Positions 1-9,372 are shown, numbered from the stretch's first letter. The stretch is 40,366 nt of DNA from an uncultured Steroidobacter sp. (GCA_946478975.1 CAMLEO010000021.1:1-40366); one strand, 5' to 3'. The notes: generated by a model not told the origin, from the letters alone. Numbers and translations: made by a program.

Positions 1-144
1 TACAACGGCGAGCGCATCGGCCAGGGCAAGGAAAACGCACGCACGTTCCTGGATCAGCATCCGGACATCGCGCGGGACATCGAGACCAAGATCCGCGAAA
101 AGCTGCTGCCTTCGAAGCAGGCGGTGAAGGGTGAGGCGGTCTAA
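1..144 (+). CDS. recA: RecA recombinase, C-terminal fragment
   Basis: This is the last 47 codons of RecA, cut by the window edge. The frame reads [16 protein letters not shown] and ends in a lysine-rich tail before [15 protein letters not shown] is a signature of the RecA C-terminal region, just after the ATPase core. RecA forms filaments on single-stranded DNA, catalyses strand exchange and triggers LexA cleavage. The acidic tail found in E. coli RecA is short here. The next gene, recX, starts inside this one, which fits the usual recA-recX transcription unit. Confidence 0.95.
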   Translation, partial: YNGERIGQGKENARTFLDQHPDIARDIETKIREKLLPSKQAVKGEAV

Positions 145-685
145 GGCCGGCTCGACCGACGATCTCTTCGCCGGCGCCGACGAAGAGATCGACCCGCGCA
201 AGCGGGACAAAGAGATTGCTCTGAAAGACATCGAAGCTGCGGCGGTGCGTTTGCTCTCGCGCCGCGAGCATTCCACTGAAGAGCTACGGCGCAAGTTGGC
301 CGCCAAGGGCTACGCCGAAGACGGCATCGCGTCCGTGCTCGAAAAGTTGGCCGCCAAGAAACTGGTCTCCGACGAGCGCTTCGTCGCAAGCTTTGTTCAT
401 CACCATGCCCGCCGCGGCCAGGGTCCGGTGCGCATCCGGGCCGAGCTGCGGCAGCAGGGCATTACCGATTCCCAGGTCGAGCAGCAAGTGGCGGCCGGCG
501 AGACCGACTGGAACCGGCTCGCGGGCGAGGTCCGGCGGCGCAAATTCGGCGCGGAACTGCCGCGCACCGCCAGCGAACGTGCAAAGCAGGCGCGCTTCCT
601 TCAATATCGCGGTTTTAACAGCGACCAGATCCGCGCTGCCCTGAAATTCGATCCGGACATGGACCCAGAAATGGACCCGCCATGA
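131..685 (+). CDS. recX: RecX, regulator of RecA
   Basis: The 184-residue product matches RecX, which binds RecA filaments and limits their activity. The visible body is three helical repeats, including [20 protein letters not shown] (about 38-57) and the following [20 protein letters not shown]. The N-terminus (about 1-28) is charged and variable. The GTG start at 131 lies within the last codons of recA, a 14-nt overlap that points to translational coupling. No later start would keep the first repeat intact with better spacing. Gene order and overlap agree with RecX being made in step with RecA. Confidence 0.93.
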   Translation: MRRSKAGSTDDLFAGADEEIDPRKRDKEIALKDIEAAAVRLLSRREHSTEELRRKLAAKGYAEDGIASVLEKLAAKKLVSDERFVASFVHHHARRGQGPVRIRAELRQQGITDSQVEQQVAAGETDWNRLAGEVRRRKFGAELPRTASERAKQARFLQYRGFNSDQIRAALKFDPDMDPEMDPP

Positions 686-739
686 GGGATGCCGATCCAG
701 CCTCGCGGATGCGGTCCGGACCATTTCTGACGGTTTCTC

Positions 740-3382
740 ATGACTGCCAAGCGCCTGTCGAGCGCCGAACTTCGCGCGCTGTTCCTGAACTTTTTCCGTG
801 AACGTGGCCACCAGGTGGTGGCGTCGAGCTCATTGGTGCCGGGCAACGATCCAACGTTGCTGTTCACCAACGCCGGCATGGTGCAGTTCAAAGACGTTTT
901 CCTCGGCAAGGAAAAGCGCAACTACTCGCGCGCGACCAGCTCACAGCGCTGCGTGCGCGCCGGCGGCAAGCACAACGATCTGGAAAACGTCGGCTACACC
1001 GCGCGGCATCACACCTTCTTCGAAATGCTGGGCAACTTCAGCTTCGGAGATTATTTCAAACGCGACGCCATCCGCTTCGGCTGGGACTTCGTCACCGGCA
1101 AGCAGTGGCTGGGCATCGATCCGCAGCGGCTGATGGTCACGGTGTATCACACCGACAACGAAGCCTATGACATCTGGCACAAGGACGTCGGCGTGGCCGC
1201 GGATCGCATCGTGCGCATCGGCGACAAGCCGGGCGGCGGCTCGGACAACTTCTGGCAGATGGGCGAGACCGGGCCGTGCGGCCCGTGCACGGAAATCTTC
1301 TACGATCACGGCGCGCACATTCCAGGCGGACCGCCGGGCTCGCCGGACGCGGATGGCGATCGCTGGATCGAAATCTGGAACCTGGTGTTCATGCAGTTCG
1401 ATCGCTCGCCGGAGGGCGTGCTCACGCCGCTGCCGAAGCCGTCAGTCGATACCGGTATGGGTCTAGAGCGCACCGCCGCGGTGATGCAGGGCGTGCACTC
1501 GAATTATGAGATCGATCTGTTCGTCAACTTGATCAAGGCCGCGGCCGCAGCGACCAACACAAAAGATTTGTCATCGAGCTCGCTGCGCGTGATCGCCGAT
1601 CACATTCGCGCGTGCTCGTTTTTGATCGCGGATGGCGTTTATCCATCGAACGAAGGCCGCGGTTACGTCTTACGTCGCATCATTCGTCGCGCGGTTCGCC
1701 ACGGTTACAAGCTCGGCCAGACGCAACCGTTCTTTTACACGCTGGTCGGCGCGCTCGAAAAAGAAATGGGCGAGGCCTATCCGGAGCTCGGCGTGCAACG
1801 CGCGCAGATCGAGCGCGTGCTGAAGTTGGAAGAAGAACGCTTCGCCGAAACGCTGTCGCAAGGCATGGCGCTGCTGGAACAGGCGATCGGTTCGTTGAAA
1901 GGGAACCAAATCGCCGGCGAAACCGTGTTCCGTCTGTACGACACGTTCGGCTTTCCAAAAGACCTAACCGCAGACATCGCGCGCGAGCGTGGCTTCACCA
2001 TCGATGAAGACGGCTTCGAACGCGCCATGCAGGTGCAGAAGGACCAGAGCAAGGCCGCGAGCAAATTCGGCGTGGACCTGCGCTCGGGCGTGTCGGTCGA
2101 GGACAAGACGAATTTCAGTGGTTACGAACATTTAACCGACAGCGGCACGGCCGTGGCCTTGCTTCGCGGCAAAGAGCGCGTTGAAGTGTTGCGAGCGGGC
2201 GAAGAAGGCCAGGTCGTTCTCGATCACACGCCGTTCTACGCGGAAAGCGGCGGCCAGGTCGGTGACGCGGGCGTGCTTGCGGCCGCGGGTGTTGAGTTTG
2301 AAGTGGCCGACACGCAAAAGGTCGGCAACGCTTTTGCTCACATCGGTCGCGTGAAGAGTGGCGAGCTGCGCGTTGGCTCGCGCGTCGAAGCGCGCGTGGA
2401 TGAGGTTCGTCGTCGCGCGACGATGGCGAATCACTCAGCCACGCACCTGCTGCACGCAGCTTTGCGCAAGGTGCTCGGCACGCATGTGACGCAGAAGGGC
2501 TCGCTGGTCGCGCCCGATCGTTTGCGCTTCGACTTCTCGCACTTCTCTGCGGTCACACCCGCGGAGTTGCGGCAGATCGAAGAGCTGGTGAATGAAGAGA
2601 TCCGCGCCAATGCGGCCGCGGAGATCAAGTTGATGACCTATGACCAGGCAGTCGCCTCTGGTGCGATGGCGTTGTTTGGTGAGAAGTACGGCGACGAAGT
2701 GCGCGTGCTGAGCTTCGGTGACTTTTCCACCGAGTTGTGCGGCGGCACCCATGTAAGACGTGCAGGCGACATCGGTTTGTTCAAGATCGTGAGCGAAGGC
2801 GGCATCCAGGCTGGAGTGCGACGCATCGAAGCGGTGACTGGTCAGGGCGCGTATGAATATGTGTCGCAGACCGATCGCATGTTGCGTGACGTTGCCTCGC
2901 TGGTGAAGGCGACGCGTGATGATGTTGAGGACAAGGTCCGCCAGCTCATCGAGCGCAGTCGCAAATTGGAGAAAGAGATCGCTGGCTTGAAGTCCAAGCT
3001 CGCCAGTGGACAAGGCAACGACCTGTCTGCTTCGGCGGCGGACGTCGGCGGTTTGAAGGTGGTCGCGACGCGTGTTGACGGTGCAGATGCGCCCGCGCTG
3101 CGTGACGCGGTGGATCAGTTGAAAAACAAACTGCACTCCGCGGCGATTGTTTTGGGCTCGGTGCAAGAAGGCAACAAAGTCGTGCTCATCGCTGGCGTGA
3201 CCGAAGATCAGACCAGCCGCGTAAAAGCAGGCGATCTGGTCAATTTTGTCGCACAGCAGGTGGGCGGCCGCGGCGGCGGCCGTGCCGATCTCGCACAGGC
3301 CGGCGGGAACGATCCGTCGAAGTTAGATGCGGCGCTGGCCGGAGTGCAGGACTGGGTCCAGTCCAAACTTACGGCAAAGTAA
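740..3382 (+). CDS. alaS: Alanyl-tRNA synthetase
   Basis: Class II synthetase that charges tRNA-Ala in the cytoplasm. At 880 residues it has the normal full length. The N-terminal catalytic domain shows the start pattern [16 protein letters not shown] and [13 protein letters not shown]. The editing domain carries NHSATHLLH with zinc-site His565 and His569, and CGGTH with Cys667 and His671. The C-terminal part has a coiled coil (about 715-755) and a glycine-rich end, [15 protein letters not shown]. The ATG at 740 gives the canonical start [19 protein letters not shown]. It follows recX with a short gap and precedes csrA, as in many gammaproteobacteria. Nothing looks broken. Confidence 0.98.
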   Translation: MTAKRLSSAELRALFLNFFRERGHQVVASSSLVPGNDPTLLFTNAGMVQFKDVFLGKEKRNYSRATSSQRCVRAGGKHNDLENVGYTARHHTFFEMLGNFSFGDYFKRDAIRFGWDFVTGKQWLGIDPQRLMVTVYHTDNEAYDIWHKDVGVAADRIVRIGDKPGGGSDNFWQMGETGPCGPCTEIFYDHGAHIPGGPPGSPDADGDRWIEIWNLVFMQFDRSPEGVLTPLPKPSVDTGMGLERTAAVMQGVHSNYEIDLFVNLIKAAAAATNTKDLSSSSLRVIADHIRACSFLIADGVYPSNEGRGYVLRRIIRRAVRHGYKLGQTQPFFYTLVGALEKEMGEAYPELGVQRAQIERVLKLEEERFAETLSQGMALLEQAIGSLKGNQIAGETVFRLYDTFGFPKDLTADIARERGFTIDEDGFERAMQVQKDQSKAASKFGVDLRSGVSVEDKTNFSGYEHLTDSGTAVALLRGKERVEVLRAGEEGQVVLDHTPFYAESGGQVGDAGVLAAAGVEFEVADTQKVGNAFAHIGRVKSGELRVGSRVEARVDEVRRRATMANHSATHLLHAALRKVLGTHVTQKGSLVAPDRLRFDFSHFSAVTPAELRQIEELVNEEIRANAAAEIKLMTYDQAVASGAMALFGEKYGDEVRVLSFGDFSTELCGGTHVRRAGDIGLFKIVSEGGIQAGVRRIEAVTGQGAYEYVSQTDRMLRDVASLVKATRDDVEDKVRQLIERSRKLEKEIAGLKSKLASGQGNDLSASAADVGGLKVVATRVDGADAPALRDAVDQLKNKLHSAAIVLGSVQEGNKVVLIAGVTEDQTSRVKAGDLVNFVAQQVGGRGGGRADLAQAGGNDPSKLDAALAGVQDWVQSKLTAK

Positions 3383-3731
3383 GGCTGAAACTGTCAACAG
3401 TGATTGCGCGAAGTGCAGGCGGGCAAGGAAGCTGATTAACTCCCGCCCGCAGTTCCCGCCGCATTATGTCGACCGACACCCAGACGGTAGAAAATTTCGA
3501 TACTGGGGAAAATTCGGGTCGCACTCAGAATTAATTAGTGCGAACATATTAAAAAATATATTGTCTTTCTTGTGAGGGTAATTTCGATATTCAGGGAAAT
3601 CCCGATCCCCATTACCCGAGCGGCTGACCTACTCTCGATTTCGAATGAAAAGTGCGTGCGCTGTGGGAGGGCGGTGATTCCACCGCCGGCAATCGCAACT
3701 GGATCATTCGGCTGACAGCAAGGAGCGAACC
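3383..3731 (+). promoter_or_regulatory. alaS-csrA intergenic region and csrA leader
   Basis: No gene is apparent in this 349-base stretch. It contains an AT-rich island (about 3531-3600) in otherwise GC-rich DNA. TATATT at 3557-3562 could be a -10 element, but no good -35 is visible. Nearer csrA is a perfect 7-bp hairpin, GGCGGTG (3670-3676) and CACCGCC (3681-3687), with loop ATTC. The ribosome binding site AAGGAG lies at about 3719-3724. GGA triplets occur near 3703 and within the ribosome binding site. CsrA is known to bind GGA-containing leaders in E. coli, so autoregulation is possible but inferred. Confidence 0.4.
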
Positions 3732-3950
3732 ATGTTGATTCTGACAAGGCGCGTCGGTGAGACCGTGATGATAGGTAACGACATCACTGTGACCGTCCTA
3801 GGCGTCAAAGGCAACCAAGTGCGTGTCGGCGTGAATGCGCCGAAAGAGGTTGCCGTCCATCGTGAAGAAATCTACGAGCGTATCAAGCGTGAGGAACAAG
3901 CGACCGGCGGTGGCGCGGTGAAGCGTCCCAGCACCGGCGCGGGCTCCTGA
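3732..3950 (+). CDS. csrA: CsrA/RsmA carbon storage regulator
   Basis: A 72-residue RNA-binding post-transcriptional regulator. It opens with the canonical [20 protein letters not shown] and continues with [19 protein letters not shown] and HREEIYERI, the residues that form the dimeric beta-barrel and its RNA-binding edge. The tail after residue 60 is a short low-complexity extension ([15 protein letters not shown]). A strong AAGGAG ribosome site precedes the ATG. CsrA binds GGA motifs in mRNA leaders and represses or stabilises many transcripts. Its place between alaS and tRNA-Ser is the standard gammaproteobacterial order. Confidence 0.97.
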   Translation: MLILTRRVGETVMIGNDITVTVLGVKGNQVRVGVNAPKEVAVHREEIYERIKREEQATGGGAVKRPSTGAGS

Positions 3951-4077
3951 CGCAGGTCTATCGATTCAGGCCTTTCGTAGCTTCTTGCATGAGCCCGTCC
4001 GCGGGTGACGTGGTCCGCCACTCCCCGCGCGGCTGGTGTGAAAGCGATTTTGCCCCGACCCTTTAGTTGATCGGCCC

Positions 4078-4106
4078 TTTACCTGCTGGGCCGCGGCCAG
4101 TATTCT
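4078..4106 (+). promoter_or_regulatory. Candidate promoter of tRNA-Ser
   Basis: TTTACC (4078-4083) and TATTCT (4101-4106) are separated by exactly 17 bases and each matches the sigma-70 consensus at four of six positions. Transcription would begin near 4113, about 33 bases before the mature tRNA, which fits a short processed 5' leader. Assigned by eye. Confidence 0.45.
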
Positions 4107-4145
4107 TGCCGGCCTTCACGGACCGCCCCTGGCAGGTCCGGCGCC

Positions 4146-4236
4146 GGAGAGTTGGCCGAGTGGTCGAAGGCGCACCCCTGCTAAGGGTGTATGGGTCAAA
4201 AGCCCATCGAGGGTTCGAATCCCTCACTCTCCGCCA
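4146..4236 (+). tRNA. tRNA-Ser(GCU)
   Basis: A 91-nt serine tRNA including encoded CCA (4234-4236). The acceptor stem pairs GGAGAGT (4146-4152) with ACTCTCC (4226-4232). The anticodon stem CACCC/GGGTG encloses loop CTGCTAA with anticodon GCT at 4180-4182, decoding AGC and AGU. The long variable arm (about 4190-4208) is typical of serine tRNAs. The T arm is GAGGGTTCGAATCCCTC. Its position after csrA is conserved in gammaproteobacteria. Confidence 0.97.
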
Positions 4237-4258
4237 CTCCCACTGCTGTAACAATCCG

Positions 4259-5107
4259 TTACAACTCCCTCGTCCCAACGTATCCCTGCGCCTCGATCCT
4301 GTCGTTCGCAGTCCGTCCTTTCAGCGTCAGCTCCCTTCCGTTCGCGTCGCTGAGCGCGAGCTCAATCGACGAGCCGTTCACACGGCCGCCTCGGACACGC
4401 CAATGCGTCGCGCTGGCGGGCGTGCTCTGCAGGAGCTGAAATTTTTGTTCTAGCTTCACTTGGAACGACGTGTGACGCGCGGCGTTCGTGAACGTCCATT
4501 CGCCATTCACATTGGCCGGCACGATCCATAGAAACGCACGCGTGTTGCCGATCTCCGATTCGATGAGTTGATCGGGTTGCCAGTCGGCCATGTCGAATGT
4601 GTTGGACACCACGCGTGTGCCGGGACGCATCTTCAAGATCGTCGGTCGAAGTTTCAAATTGATGCTCGGTGACAGATACAGCGTGAGCACCGTCGCATCG
4701 CTGAAGTCGGTGGCGAACATATCGGCTTGCCGGAAACTGACTTTGTGAGTCACGTGCTCGGCGCGTGCATAACATTCGGCAAGCTGCACCAGCCCCGGTT
4801 CGTACTCGATGCCCAACGCGTGCGCGCCAAATTGTTTGGCGGCCGCGATCGGAATTTTGCCGTCGCCCGAGCCGAGATCGATCACGCGATCTGCGTTCGT
4901 TACTTTCGCCGCACGGAGCATCGCTGTGACCAATGCATCGACGCTCGCCACCCACATCACATCTTTGCCGGGCTGGCCGCTGCGAGCTTTGAATTGCTGC
5001 TCGCACTGAGTGCGTGTCTGCGCATGACTCAGCGACGAGAGCGTCATCATAATTAACAAGAGCATGCGAACTCGCGACGCCGGCCGAGTACGATCCATCT
5101 TCATCAC
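4259..5107 (-). CDS. Secreted SAM-dependent methyltransferase-like protein
   Basis: A 282-residue protein with a probable signal peptide (hydrophobic MLLLIMMTLSSLSHAQ, about 15-30) followed by a class I methyltransferase fold. The SAM-binding motif VIDLGSGDGKIPIAA is at 75-89, with the acidic strand end GIEYEPG about 20 residues later. A later region, LTLYLSPSINLKLRPTI, resembles methyltransferase strand 4-5 segments. The substrate is unknown. An exported methyltransferase is odd, because SAM is cytoplasmic, so it may be anchored or the leader may be retained. GTG at 5107, ATG at 5104 and ATG at 5098 are all possible starts and none has a clear ribosome site. The gene is convergent with tRNA-Ser. 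Confidence 0.75.
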   Translation of the reverse strand: MMKMDRTRPASRVRMLLLIMMTLSSLSHAQTRTQCEQQFKARSGQPGKDVMWVASVDALVTAMLRAAKVTNADRVIDLGSGDGKIPIAAAKQFGAHALGIEYEPGLVQLAECYARAEHVTHKVSFRQADMFATDFSDATVLTLYLSPSINLKLRPTILKMRPGTRVVSNTFDMADWQPDQLIESEIGNTRAFLWIVPANVNGEWTFTNAARHTSFQVKLEQKFQLLQSTPASATHWRVRGGRVNGSSIELALSDANGRELTLKGRTANDRIEAQGYVGTREL

Positions 5108-5190
5108 TATTTAAACTTAAGCGGGAAAAGTGTCGGGAGATGCACTACTTCAGCCGAAAAATTCTACACGCAGGCCGAAGCATGCCTGCC

Positions 5191-5196
5191 TATAAT
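5191..5196 (+). promoter_or_regulatory. Candidate -10 box of the kinase-KaiC-receiver operon
   Basis: A perfect TATAAT sits 33 bases before the histidine kinase ATG, with a ribosome-site-like CAGGAAG downstream. The -35 region is poor, so an activator or weak basal expression is possible. The divergent gene starts at 5107, so both promoters share this 121-base gap. Confidence 0.45.
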
Positions 5197-5228
5197 CGCG
5201 AAACTTTTGCCAGGAAGCTCAGGGCGCG

Positions 5229-5981
5229 ATGACAACTCCGTCGCCGGACGCTGATAAGGAGCGCCTCATCGAAGAGCTACGCGCAGCGGTCGCCGCTCGC
5301 GATGAGTTCATTGCCGTCGCCGCACACGAGTTGCGCAACCCGATGACTCCGATCATGGGTCAGGTGCAGCTGCTGTTGTCGCGCGCTCGGCGGGAGCGTG
5401 TCTCCGAGACGTTGATCGGCGGGTTGGAAATGCTCGAGACGGCGGTCGATCACTACGTGCGTCGCGCCACCACGCTGCTCGAAATCACGCGCCTGAATGC
5501 CGAAAAGATTCAGCTGCAGCCATCCGCTTTCGATCTGTGTGAGCTGATTCGCGACTGCGTGCGGAAATATGAACAAATGGCGGCGCGCGCGGGCAGTCAG
5601 TTGCACTGCCTTGCGAACGAGCCCGTGCTCGGCACCTGGGATCGACTGGCGACCGAACAGGTGCTCGAAAACCTGGTGTCGAACGCGATTCGTTATGGCG
5701 ACGGCAAGCCGGTCAGCGTCGATATCGCCGCCGATGAGCATCGAGTGGTACTGCAGGTCGTCGATCGCGGCATCGGCATCGCGCCGTCCGATCGCACCAA
5801 GATTTTCGAGCGCTTCGAGCAAGGCACGTCCGCGCCACGCAGTGGCGGCTTCGGCATCGGCCTGTGGCTTTCGAACAAACTGGTGCAGGCCCAGGACGGA
5901 ACGCTGCAAGTGGAGAGCGAGCTGGGGCAGGGCTCGACATTCATCGTCACTTTGCCGCGTCACGTCGCGCAACCACGCTAA
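5229..5981 (+). CDS. Sensor-less histidine kinase next to kaiC-like gene
   Basis: A 250-residue soluble histidine kinase with no membrane segment and no sensor domain before the dimerisation helix. The H-box is FIAVAAHELRNPMTPI with phospho-acceptor His33. The ATPase domain shows the N-box LENLVSNAIRYGDG, G1 box DRGIGIAP, F-box IFERFEQG and G2 box GGFGIGLWLSNKLVQ. All catalytic boxes are intact. A short coiled coil (about 8-28) leads in. It is followed closely by a KaiC-like ATPase and a single-domain receiver, so a phospho-relay among the three is likely. Input probably comes through protein contact, perhaps with the KaiC-like partner; that is inference. Confidence 0.88.
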   Translation: MTTPSPDADKERLIEELRAAVAARDEFIAVAAHELRNPMTPIMGQVQLLLSRARRERVSETLIGGLEMLETAVDHYVRRATTLLEITRLNAEKIQLQPSAFDLCELIRDCVRKYEQMAARAGSQLHCLANEPVLGTWDRLATEQVLENLVSNAIRYGDGKPVSVDIAADEHRVVLQVVDRGIGIAPSDRTKIFERFEQGTSAPRSGGFGIGLWLSNKLVQAQDGTLQVESELGQGSTFIVTLPRHVAQPR

Positions 5982-6032
5982 AATCCCACCGAATACACCC
6001 GACGGGTGTCCATAACAGGGGCTCACGGTCAC

Positions 6033-7574
6033 GTGAACAATAAAGAACTCAGTCAGGAGCTGGGGTTGGAGCGCATCGCGACCGGTGTGCCCGGGCTGGA
6101 CGAGATCCTCAAGGGCGGCTTTTTCGAAGGCGCTGTGTATATCGTGCGCGGCACGCCCGGCGCCGGTAAAACCATTCTCGCCAACCAGATCTGCTTTCAG
6201 CACGCCCGGCAGGGCAAGCGCGCACTGTTCGTCACGCTGCTGGCCGAGAATCACGCCCGCATGCTTCAGCACCTGGAGCACATGAGCTTCTACGACGGGC
6301 GCATGATTCCGAAGTTCGTGTACTACATCAGCGCGTTTCGGGTGCTGGAGGAAAACGGCCTGAAAGGCATGATGGACCTGCTGCGCCGGGAGATGCGGGC
6401 GCATGAAGCATCGATCCTGGTGCTCGATGGTTTGATCGCGGTGGAGGAAACCAGCACCTCCGATCGCGAGTTCCGCAAGTTCATTCACGAGTTGCAGGCA
6501 CATGCCGCTGCCGCCGGCTGCTGTACGCTGCTGCTGACGAACGGCCGCCGGGGTGAATATCACCCGGAGCACACCATGGTGGACGGGCTCATCACTTTGG
6601 AGGACGTGCCGTACGGCAAGCGCCGCCAGCGTGAGCTGGAAGTGCGCAAGTTTCGTGGCTCGGCGAGCCTGCGCGGTCGTCACCCGTTCCAGATCACGGA
6701 TGACGGTTTAATCGTGCATCCGCGGCCCGAATCGCGCTTCCTGCGTAACGACAGCGGGCCGGGCACGCAGAAAATCTCCACCGGCATCGATCAGCTCGAC
6801 ACGATGACCCACGGCGGCTTGACGGCGCCTTCGTCCACATTGCTGCTCGGCGCTTCGGGCTCGGGCAAGACCACGATGGGAACGGCATTCCTGCAACGTT
6901 CCAGCAAGGCGGAGCCCGGGCTCTACTTTGGTTTTTATGAATCGCCGGAGCGCCTGATCGCCAATGCTGCGTCGGTCGGCATCGACCTGCGCTCACGCGT
7001 CGAGGCAGGCGATCTCGAAATCGTCTGGCGGCCCACGGTCGAGCGCATCATCGACAGCCTCGGCAACGAGCTGATCGAGCTGGTTCGACGGCGCAAGGTG
7101 CGCCGGCTGGTCATCGACGGGTGGGGCGGCTTCGCCGCCGCGGCCGAGTCCGACGAGCGCCTGCCGCCGTTCTTTTCCGCCATCACCAACGAGCTGCGCA
7201 GCCTGGGGGCGACCTCGATGTGCGCCATGGAGACGGAAAATCTCATCGGCCCCGAGCTCAACCTGCCGATCAAGGGCATCTCGGCGATCACCGAGAACAT
7301 GATTCTGCTGCGTTTCGCCGAGTACCAGGGGCAGCTGCGCCGGCTGATCTCCCTGATGAAAGTCCGCGGCAGCAGCTTCGATCACACCTTGCGCCAGTTC
7401 GATATCGGCCCAGGTGGGCTGTTCTTCACCAAGGACGATTTCAAGGACGCGGAAGGCCTGCTGTCCGGCTACGGCTCCGATCGAGCCGAAGCGCCCACCA
7501 AGACCGGCAAGGCTAAGGCCAGCAAACCACCGAAAGGACGACGCTCCGGCGCACGACGTCGCGCTCGGGGATAA
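6033..7574 (+). CDS. KaiC-like double RecA-domain ATPase
   Basis: A 513-residue protein with two tandem KaiC/RadA-type ATPase domains. Domain 1 has Walker A GTPGAGKT (40-47) and Walker B ILVLD (128-132). Domain 2 has Walker A GASGSGKT (273-280) and Walker B RLVID (358-362). The paired catalytic glutamates of cyanobacterial KaiC are single here: LAEN around Glu72 and YESPE around Glu303. In the clock phosphorylation site Ser417 is kept but the next Thr is Ala (GISAITEN). The C-terminus is a basic Lys/Arg tail. The GTG at 6033 has AGGGG 11 bases upstream; an earlier GTG at 6006 would add nine residues without a good ribosome site. It probably acts as a signalling ATPase with the flanking kinase and receiver rather than as a circadian clock. 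Confidence 0.88.
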   Translation: MNNKELSQELGLERIATGVPGLDEILKGGFFEGAVYIVRGTPGAGKTILANQICFQHARQGKRALFVTLLAENHARMLQHLEHMSFYDGRMIPKFVYYISAFRVLEENGLKGMMDLLRREMRAHEASILVLDGLIAVEETSTSDREFRKFIHELQAHAAAAGCCTLLLTNGRRGEYHPEHTMVDGLITLEDVPYGKRRQRELEVRKFRGSASLRGRHPFQITDDGLIVHPRPESRFLRNDSGPGTQKISTGIDQLDTMTHGGLTAPSSTLLLGASGSGKTTMGTAFLQRSSKAEPGLYFGFYESPERLIANAASVGIDLRSRVEAGDLEIVWRPTVERIIDSLGNELIELVRRRKVRRLVIDGWGGFAAAAESDERLPPFFSAITNELRSLGATSMCAMETENLIGPELNLPIKGISAITENMILLRFAEYQGQLRRLISLMKVRGSSFDHTLRQFDIGPGGLFFTKDDFKDAEGLLSGYGSDRAEAPTKTGKAKASKPPKGRRSGARRRARG

Positions 7575-7576
7575 GC

Positions 7577-7948
7577 ATGCAAACCGTGCTGGTCGTCGAC
7601 GATGAGTTCGGCGTGGCCGAGGTGCTGCAGTCGATCCTGGAAGACGAGGGCTATCGCGTCGTGACTGCCATCAATGGCAAGCAGGCGCTGATGCGGCTGG
7701 GCGAGCACACGCCCGATGTGATCATGCTCGATTACATGATGCCCATCATGGACGGCACCCAGACGCTCGGCGCGATTCGCAAGGACGCGGCGTTCAAAAA
7801 CATTCCCGTCATCCTGATGAGCTCGCTGGAAGAAGTGGCGGTGCGCGAGACCTGCACCGACTACGACACCTTCCTTCGCAAGCCGTTCCGTGCCATGGCC
7901 GTCGTGCGGCTGGTGGCGGAACTGCTGTCGCGACCCCCGCGCGGGTGA
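7577..7948 (+). CDS. Single-domain response regulator (CheY-like)
   Basis: A 123-residue receiver with no output domain. The acidic pair Asp9-Asp10 lies in VLVVDDE, the phospho-acceptor is Asp52 in VIMLDYMMP, the switch residue is Ser82 or Ser83 in VILMSS, and Lys102 lies in FLRKPF. All active-site residues are present. It starts two bases after the KaiC-like stop codon, so the two are almost certainly co-transcribed. Likely phosphorylated by the upstream kinase and acting by binding another protein, possibly the KaiC-like ATPase. Its stop overlaps the start of the next gene by four bases. Confidence 0.92.
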   Translation: MQTVLVVDDEFGVAEVLQSILEDEGYRVVTAINGKQALMRLGEHTPDVIMLDYMMPIMDGTQTLGAIRKDAAFKNIPVILMSSLEEVAVRETCTDYDTFLRKPFRAMAVVRLVAELLSRPPRG

Positions 7949-9240
7949 AGCTGACGTCCACAGCTGTCGATAGTTTCGACAGCGTCTCTCGCCGTTACCG
8001 CGTTTATGTGCTGGCACTGCTGACGATCGTATTCATCGTCAACTTCATCGACCGGCAGGTGCTGTCGGTGCTGATCGAGCCGATCAAGCGCGAGCTGCAT
8101 CTCACCGACACGCAGCTCGGTCTGCTGTCGGGCCTGGCGTTCGCGCTGTTCTATGTAACGTTCGCTGTGCCGATCGCTCGCCTGGCCGACAGCAAGTCAC
8201 GACGCGGCCTGATTGCGATCTGCATGATCGCCTGGTCGTCGATGACGGCTCTCAGTGGCGCAGCGCTGAACTTTACGCAGTTGTTACTTACCCGCATCGG
8301 TGTCGCGATCGGCGAGGCGGGCTGCGTCGCACCGTCGCATTCGATCCTGTCCGATTACTTTCGTCCCGAGGCGCGGCCGCTCGCGCTCTCTATCTATTCC
8401 GCCGGAGCATCCATCGGCATTTTCATCGGCCTGCTGGGCGGCGGTTATCTGGCCGAGTCCATGGGCTGGCGGCAGGCGCTGGTCGCCGTTGGCCTGCCGG
8501 GAATATTGATTGCGCTGATCGTGTTGCTCACATTGCGTGAGCCGGCACGAGGCATGTCGTTACCTGCGGGAACCGCGCTTGCCGCGCCGGCTCGCTCGCA
8601 TTTCTGGAGCGATCTGAGCAGCTTGATGAAGCGACGCTCGCTGTTGCTGATCGCGCTCGCCGGCGGCTTTCAATCGATGGTGACCTACGGCGTGGCGAAC
8701 TGGCTGCCGGCGTTTTTCATTCGTGTTCACGGCATGAGCATGTCGCACGCCGGCGCGAGCCTGGCGGTGATCAACGGCTTGCTGGCAGGGCTCGGCGCCG
8801 TCGTCGCTGGTGGCTTGAGCAGCAAACTTGCGCGAGCCGATCGACGATGGTTGCTGTGGATTCCTGCGTTCGCCACCGTCCTGGCAACGCCGCTCTATGC
8901 GCTCGCGGTGCTCTCGTCGTCGGTTCCGATGAGTCTCGGATTCCTCGCACCTGCTGGTTTCCTTAGTCTCGTATATGTAGGCCCCGCACTCGCCGCCACG
9001 CATGGAGTCGCAGGCGTTTCGTTACGCGCGACAGGAGTCGCGCTCACATTGTTCGTCAGCAACCTGTTGGGCATCGGCGGCGGCGCGCTGCTGGTCGGTG
9101 TAGTGAGCGATGCATTTGCCACAGCCGAGCCGGCCGCTTCGTTGCGCTACGGTTTGCTCGCGGTGTTGATTGCAAATATTCCGGCAGCCATTGGCTATTT
9201 GCTGGCAGCCGGCAGCGTGCGCGAGGAATGGCGCGACTGA
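7945..9240 (+). CDS. MFS transporter, spinster-like
   Basis: A 431-residue major facilitator protein with about 12 hydrophobic segments. The first helix ends in VNFIDRQVLSVLIEPI, the loop between helices 2 and 3 carries the MFS A-motif variant ARLADSKSRRGLI, and helix 4-5 has GEAGCVAPSHSILSDYF. This pattern is typical of the spinster-type family common near TonB receptors in proteobacteria. The GTG start overlaps the receiver stop as GTGA, which suggests coupling to the signalling operon, yet its likely functional partners are the receptor and oxidoreductase downstream. The substrate cannot be told from sequence. Confidence 0.85.
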   Translation: MKLTSTAVDSFDSVSRRYRVYVLALLTIVFIVNFIDRQVLSVLIEPIKRELHLTDTQLGLLSGLAFALFYVTFAVPIARLADSKSRRGLIAICMIAWSSMTALSGAALNFTQLLLTRIGVAIGEAGCVAPSHSILSDYFRPEARPLALSIYSAGASIGIFIGLLGGGYLAESMGWRQALVAVGLPGILIALIVLLTLREPARGMSLPAGTALAAPARSHFWSDLSSLMKRRSLLLIALAGGFQSMVTYGVANWLPAFFIRVHGMSMSHAGASLAVINGLLAGLGAVVAGGLSSKLARADRRWLLWIPAFATVLATPLYALAVLSSSVPMSLGFLAPAGFLSLVYVGPALAATHGVAGVSLRATGVALTLFVSNLLGIGGGALLVGVVSDAFATAEPAASLRYGLLAVLIANIPAAIGYLLAAGSVREEWRD

Positions 9241-9372
9241 CGCATCGGTATCGGGATAAATGCTGGGCGACGCGCTATAGGCATCCTGGGATGATGCCGC
9301 ACCGGTAAGGGAGGTCCGCTCGCTGGCCCAAAGCGTGCGGATGGCCGGTCATATAGATGAAAGGAGCTCACA

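Noticed and set aside
4063..4278. Open frame antisense to tRNA-Ser (RVRDSNPRWAFDP...)
   Set aside because: A reverse-strand tRNA artefact of the same kind; no ribosome site and no family.
5277..6683. Long reverse open frame across the kinase and KaiC-like genes
   Set aside because: Antisense to two well-supported genes, with His/Gln-rich composition typical of shadow frames.
6006..7574. Full cyanobacterial-type circadian clock
   Set aside because: No kaiA or kaiB, the Thr of the phosphorylation pair is Ala, and the catalytic glutamate pairs are reduced, so only a KaiC-like signalling role is supported.
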